From positions 15,832,423-15,896,422 of the forward strand of contig CM070515.1 in NCBI GenBank assembly GCA_036346375.1: a DNA stretch of 64,000 nucleotides, read 5' to 3'. A program made the translations under genes and the position numbers. Under the pieces are notes generated by a model. It did no database searches. It had not been told where the DNA came from and worked only from the letters and a program-made list of their open reading frames with translations. Numbering within the stretch: the first letter of the stretch is position 1; the number at the start of each line of letters is the position of its first letter. This DNA comes from Guadua angustifolia (Eukaryota; Streptophyta; Magnoliopsida; Poales; Poaceae). This document shows, in pieces, positions 57,642-64,000 of the stretch.

Positions 57642-60600
57642 TCACAGGGGAAACTCTTTCTGAAGAACATCAAGGTTGCGGGAATCACACGCAGCAATCA
57701 TGTCAGCTCGTGAAGCGTTACTGAATTAACATGAGAGAAAATGTTAGTCAATTAAAATCAACACCGCTCGTTATAAGGTTCACAAGTAGATAAAGCAAGC
57801 GAGCAAGACATACCTAAGAGAAATCCTCAAGTACTGCCAGGCATTGTCAGCTTTTGGATTCATGGCAACCGCCCTTACATAGTATCGAATAGAATCTTCG
57901 TACAAACCCTGCATAAGCAACATAGAAAGATGCCATCTCAATAGGGGTTATATGTGGCACTGATTATCTGCTGCTATGTAAAAGTACCACAAAGGATTAC
58001 AACCAATAAGATTTTTTTCATCGCATCCTTGAAAATATATTGCTGTTCATCCATTCCCAGGGTAGGAAACATCAGTAGTCCTCATTATTATCATCAAAGC
58101 GTTGAATAAATACTAATCACCAGAGACATTCATTTTACCAAAAAAAAAAATTTGAACCAGAGTTTTCATGATTGGGTGGAAAGAATAGTAACACAAAAAA
58201 AAAACCATTTCATCGCCAAAAGTTTAAAAAAAAACAGTGTGCAAACTAGTATCTCTTATAGTAATGATGCTCAACATGTTAGGGAAGTGATGTTCAGAAA
58301 ACTCTGATAAATAACATCAAAATATGGATTCTAAATTTGCATCAGAATGTAACTGTGAAAAATGCAATTACACCACCAATAATATAATCAAGTGATAGCA
58401 CTGTGCTAGAGAAGAATTACCTGGTTGGCATAACTGATTCCCATATTAGCCCATGCGCGGACATAGTTGGGCTTCAAGTCTAGAGCCTGAAACAAGAAGC
58501 AACAAATTGTAGTTAGTCCAGATTTGCACTACATAAACTAGTATATCTGTATGCCACAGTCTTGTCTACATTAGAGACCAATCAACAATGATAGTACTTA
58601 GTTAAAGCATTGCAATTTTTTCTACAATATTCTCTTTACTGCAAACTAAGATTATTTCAATCAGTTGTAAAGTAGGAGATAAGAGCTAAAAGGATTGTTG
58701 TACAGTAGTAAAATAAGTGAAGGATGCAATGTTTTACGTCAGATATATTTGTAGGATTGGACACCAAATCAATGTCATTAGTCATTACATTGTATTACAA
58801 ATAATTTGATTAGAAGTAATTGGATTTACTGTAATGCTAGATGTACTGGGATGTAGCATACTGCCAAATACACAGAAACTTTATCAATAGAGGGGTGGTC
58901 ACAAAGGTTGTGAAATGCAACCTTAGATTCTATATGTAAATCAGTCTATAGACCAGTCATTTCAGTTTTTCAAATAACCAGCCCAACATGTCCAGAGACA
59001 TTATATTATAAAAGGATTTCTGTCAGACAAGTATCATACTGTTAGCTTTTGCAGTTTGCACACAAGTGAACACAACTTCCAGAAATATTCATCCATAAAG
59101 AACAGCCAGAGGCCAACAAAGGAGTGGATCAAGTGGCTATTCTAAACATCAACCATAATCGAGACAGTGCTATCCTTCTTTAACCAAACATATAGCCTTC
59201 AGTAGTTAATAGGACAAAACTTTCACCAAAGTTGCAAGATTCAACATGTGTTACCTGCTGATATGCCAATATTGCATCAGCACTCTGGATGCTGTTTGCT
59301 TGGGTTGCACCAAGCTTGTTCCACAGAGAATAGTCACGTGGTTTCAGCTGTAGTGCTGTCTTAAACGAAGCTATAGCTTTATCATATTCCCTTGATAGGT
59401 TGTACAAGACGCCCAAAACTATATGGACATCAGCATCCTCAGGTGACATCTGAGCAGCTTCATTAAACAATCTAACAACCTGATGAGAAGTAAGCTGTTT
59501 AGTATGTCAAAATGACATTATTGTTAGAAAGATCAGATAACATATTATACAGGAGCAACAGTACATGATCACAGCTAAAAAAATCAAGAGGAAGCCTATC
59601 TCGAATCAACAGAATGCTACACATTTAGAAGCTGAAAATGCCAGGATTTAATAAGTTAATGGAGTAAGTCGAAACATTCACATTATGAAATACATAGCAT
59701 GCACTTACATCTGGACCATAAGGTGAATCAGTTGGCTGTGGAGGGGTGAGACCCCCATATTTTGGATGATTCTGAAGCCACCTGTAAAGATACCTTAATG
59801 CTTCTCCCTGCTCCAATTCTGCAGCAATTGCATAGAAGAATTAAACCATATCAGGATAGTATAAAAAAAATACCAAGGCATTAAAAGTTACCATTTTGAT
59901 AAATTTTCTGTTTCAACTAAACCGTTGAGTATTAAATTATTACATGCTATTAGCACAGCTTTCCATTATTGGACTTGAATCTTGGAGCATGGGAAAGCTT
60001 TTTGTCAAACCAGAAAAGGATAAGGAGATAAATATGTTTTCCCCTGATTCATGATTAGTTTTGTTCAGTTGTTTAAACTTCCTGGTACAATAACTTGCAT
60101 AAATGCAGAAACCTTGTTACTTCCAATCATAATTTCTGTCACTTCCTTTCTTGCAAGAGCACCAGAGCAGATTGAGCATGAAACTGCATTACTCTCATGA
60201 TACCAAGCAGGCAAGCACTCACCGTTTGTGTGACTGACACCAAGAGCAAGAAGAACTTCCAGGTTTGTTGGGTCAGCTTCCTGTGCACGCATCATTGCTG
60301 CTATGGCCTGAAAGCAAAGCAATAAGTTAGCAATAAAAGATCTCTTTAAGCAAAAGAAGAAGCACGGAGCCCATAGATCATAAGGTGCTGAAAATTTACA
60401 ATAAAATTTCATTTTCATGTTTCATATATATCAGTGTATGTAATCCTTGCAAGCTATGCAGAATCGTAATAGAGCATGGTTCACTTGATTACTCATGAGA
60501 ATTAGCCATGTGGAACAGCTACATAGCAACAGTCAAATTCAGCCACCGTGGATTAAAATTCAGGGTTTGGCATCTCAGAATTCATCATGAGCATAACTGA

Positions 60601-63600
60601 TGCACAGAAACATGCAGTGCATCAATGCTGAACACCCGCACTGAAAACAGTCAGTACATGATTATGCCTAGCACTAATTGTGATATGCCCCTACTTGGCA
60701 TATGAAATCCAAGATAAATAGGAGATAAAAAATCACCTGTTGGTCATCATCGTTTTCGGCGTGTGTTATTCCAAGCAATCTCCAACCTTCAGCGTTATCA
60801 GGATTCTTCAAAACTTCTGCCTCCAAAGCAAGAACAGCTTCACTTAAGAGGCCCTTGCGGAAGAGCTCCTGTCCTTCCTGCATTGGGTTAGGGTGACCAA
60901 CATATGGGTTCATGTCCGAAAAAACATAAACCCCTCGAGAAACACCAGAACTTTGCTTCGAAGCAGACAGTTGATCTTGGAACCTACAAACAAAGAACGA
61001 TAATAGTTAGTGGTAAGATGTAACTGCTATACCAGACGGGCTTCTGTAAAACAAAACATAATAGACCAATGGTAAAAAGCGAACACTTATTATTTCCCAT
61101 GATCAATCAAACTAGATGGGATGTTGGATCAAAGTAGACCCAATATTCTTATAGTATTCTGACATAAAGATTGGTCTGACTGACAACATATCAAGAAAGA
61201 AGCAACAGAGGTAGACTCAACCTTGATACTATTCCAATTTGCCATGACAAAACAAACAAATAGAGGAAACAAGAGACTTGTACTTAATACTTACTCATCT
61301 ACCCATGGATCACCAGAGCTTTCACCGAAAGCCCCTCCACTGAACTCCTCTGCCCATTGATCATCGACATGCAATTTGGAGAACTCATCAATCCACTTCT
61401 CATTGAGCCCACCCTGATTATGTTCAGTAGAGAATTCGCTAACCCACCTATCTGCCCCTTGGGAAAGCTGGAGAATAAAGATTAGTGAGGCAATCAGTGT
61501 GATGTTGCTACCACAATGTATACTATCACACTGAAAGGTTTGTAGTAAATGAGAATATCGTTATGTACTAGATCAGTGTTTTTCGTAATTTTTTTATGTG
61601 GACCAGAGAAAACTAGATCCCTGTTACACCCTATATGTATTTACACACATCCACCTCTCAGGTATTACCTCTTCATGCACAAACTGATCCGCCCAAGAGT
61701 TTGCATTAGCATTGTACTGTGTGTGAAATTCATCAGCCCAGCCACTGGATTGGGATGTTGAACCTTGTTTTACTTGATTATCTTCTATTATAAGTTCACC
61801 ACGGCTCATCTTTGAAACAAACTGGAAGAACTTAGAATTCTTCCCAAAAAGAAAAAGAAAAAGTATCATCAGGTGCTTAAGACAGGATGACTAAAATGCC
61901 CGTATAGTACAATAAGGTTTCTAGCAATACAGTCGGTTGACTGCAGTCAGTATTAAAGAACAATAGTGCAGACATGACATGATATACCAATAGTGGTGTG
62001 CTAAGTTAATATGAGCAAACAATACAGCAGTAAGGCACAATATGCCCTCAGCCCTCTCATCTCTGCATATCCAATGGAGGTTCCCCTCTGTCACTTCAGT
62101 CTGGTCTGATTTTTGGAGGATTCGCTTAGGTAGTTAAGGCATGTTAACTGAGAGAGATCCAAAGTATTGCTGAAGTTTTATTACGTTATACAAGTTAAGG
62201 AGGAACAATATCAGTTGAGAGAAAAAAATATGCAAAGCGCCTCTTCCATAAAATGGAATGCAATACAACATGCAAACAAAGTTCCTAAACTAATAAATCC
62301 AAGCGAGATGTCAATAAACAATGAAAAATGGTCCACATTTACATGTAGCAAAATGATAGATCAAGATGTCCACATGCGCATGTCACCATGGATATTAGTT
62401 ACCAACACATCGCATCCAGTACGAGTGCGTGCAGACAAATTGATCAGAACCAATGGCAAAGTAAATAGTTAAAATACTCCAGCTTCTACGCCCATCTATG
62501 ATGGTGTAGGAAACAAGACCAATACATTTGAAACAGATCCAAATAGACGTGGTGCCCATTCTAGACACATTTAGGTTCAGCCTAGAAATATGGAGCATTG
62601 CTGTAAATTATACATCAGCCATGATCAACCAAGATGTCATTACACACCAAATCATCAATTGCAGACATGAATGTAAGAGGACATATTAAAGGACACTTAT
62701 AGCTTCAAACAAATTTGGATGAGTTATGGTTCAAGCAAATTTCATTACATTTTAAAAAGCAGGTATATATTAATTACGAGCAAAACAGTGTACAAATAAA
62801 ATAGTAAAATAAACAAATCAGGTAGACATATATACCTGAAATTTTGGATCATTATTACTTGCTAATGTTTGTGCAAGCATACGGGATTGCTCCATAGCTG
62901 CCAAATTTGCCATGTTCGCTCTTCCCATCTGACCCATGGCCATCTGAGACTGATGCTGCAACAAGATAAAAACAGATATGAGAATACAAACCACATATCC
63001 TAGAACTGAACATGTTAGGGCAGAAGGATATGAGACTATAAACTGAACATGTTAGGGCAGAAGGATATGAGACTATAAACCACAGACCCTAGAACTGAAC
63101 ATGTTAGGGCAGAAGGGATGACTGATGCAGATTATCATAAAACTACATGGCTTTGTTTTGTTCCCTCCATAAGTCAACTAAAACTAATTAATAATTAGGA
63201 GAGCTGTGTTGAAAGAAAATGATTTTTTTGTCACGTCTGTTGTTATACAATACCCACAGGAAGTAACATCTATATTCATACAATACTCCCTTAAAATTGT
63301 TAAAAAAAATAAAACATACTCATAGATATGATAATATTATCTTGCTTCATCTGTCGGGTCAAGAAAAGATGAATTAGAATTGGGTAATGGTCACACGAAC
63401 ACTCATTCATATCCATTTTAATATGAACTTGGATCCAATGGGGGTAATTCACTGACAGTTACTAAATATGAGCATGGATTCAATTTCACTTATTATGGAT
63501 TGGATTTCAACATCTGTTGGATATCTGTTATTTACTTAGAAAAATGGAACATTTGAAATTTGAAAACAATAGGTAACAGAACCAAATAAATGTGCACAGG

Positions 63601-64000
63601 GCTCTCTACTGTTCACACAACAATTTTGATTTGTATTCAGATTCACATTTGGGTATGCAGATAAATCCAGAATGAAAATCAGTATCCAATCCGGATCCTA
63701 TCTGATTAAATAATCAGATAATTCGGTAAAACTGTGCCTATTATCATCCTAGTAGTAAGGGACCAAAACTCCACAATATCTTCAGCATGATTGAACTAGT
63801 TTCTACAAGGCCTTGTCTGCCGAAATGATTAATATGAACAAGAAAGCTTGCTTCAGGATTGAGCTTGTGAAAATGCCAAACAGGCATGCAGAAGGCTCTA
63901 ACCTGTTCAAACTCAGAGGCCCAACCATTGGGACCATATTGCTGATCAAAAGAGTGTGCCCAATCTTCAGGGTTATTATTTTGCTTGCCAAACTCGGTAA
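57642..64000 (-). CDS. PEX5: PEX5, peroxisomal PTS1 import receptor (5' end outside window)
   Basis: Cytosolic receptor that binds C-terminal SKL-type signals and docks cargo at the peroxisome through PEX14. Minus-strand exons from the 5' side: 63903-64000 (partial), 62836-62955, 61669-61821, 61295-61467, 60737-60983, 60223-60307, 59709-59818, 59255-59479, 58421-58486, 57814-57908 and 57642-57720. All junctions are GT-AG and in phase, giving the last 483 or so residues. Eight W-x3-F PEX14-binding motifs are visible: WAHSF, WASEF, WADEF, WADQF, WVSEF, WIDEF, WAEEF and WVDEF. TPR repeats follow (QELFRKGLLSEAVLALEAEV, AIAAMMRAQEADPTNLEVLL, then DKAIASFKTALQLKPRDYSLW and ALDLKPNYVRAWANMGISYA). 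The C-terminus LQKEFPL is normal. No defects are seen; the N-terminus (conserved Cys and first pentapeptides) lies beyond 64000. Confidence 0.95.
63005..63118. repeat. Short tandem repeat in a PEX5 intron
   Basis: CTGAACATGTTAGGGCAGAA begins at 63005, 63043 and about 63094. The first two copies are 38 bases apart and include GGATATGAGACTATAAA; the third is about 51 bases further on after an inserted ACCACAGACCCTAGAA-type spacer. Confidence 0.9.

Overview
This window is nuclear DNA from a grass, most likely a panicoid (the sorghum, sugarcane, maize and Miscanthus group). The clues are spliced genes with GT-AG introns, GC-rich first exons in AT-rich surroundings, and a dense mix of gypsy and copia LTR retrotransposon pieces, CACTA-like, hAT-like and PIF/Harbinger-like DNA elements. 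Nothing bacterial or viral is visible.

Layout. 1-9480 is nested transposon DNA: a broken retroelement frame, a CACTA-like element enclosing a gene-like GC-rich segment, and the 3' end of a gypsy element with its LTR. About 9064-22917 is a 6.9 kb tandem duplication holding a decayed minus-strand copia element, a Harbinger-type element carrying a transposase tail, hAT-like elements and an unidentified 214-residue frame. 22940-25326 is low in recognisable content. 25327-28330 is an unclassified repeat with an unusual series of short palindromes that share the loop ACACA. 29213-30417 is a complete non-autonomous hAT element with an 8-bp target duplication.

A second tandem duplication (unit 1 30656-41157, unit 2 41158-51380) begins in a dead hAT transposase and ends inside the last exon of a protein phosphatase 2C (PP2C) gene. 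Unit 2 runs on into the intact PP2C gene (47088-51715, 528 residues, predicted myristoylated). Unit 1 carries an earlier copy whose last exon is cut at the junction and whose first exon is frameshifted.

The right end is a normal gene island: PP2C, then CWC25, a spliceosome factor (52704-55329, plus strand), a small TIR element, and PEX5, the peroxisomal import receptor (minus strand, 57642 to beyond the window end). CWC25 and PEX5 converge. The three genes act in signalling, splicing and peroxisome import and share no pathway; they are simply neighbours.

Many differences between the duplicated copies are small indels at CG, CAG/CTG and CCAGG-type sites and in G/C runs. This looks more like consensus error in methylated DNA than evolution, so frameshifts in the repeats should be treated with caution.
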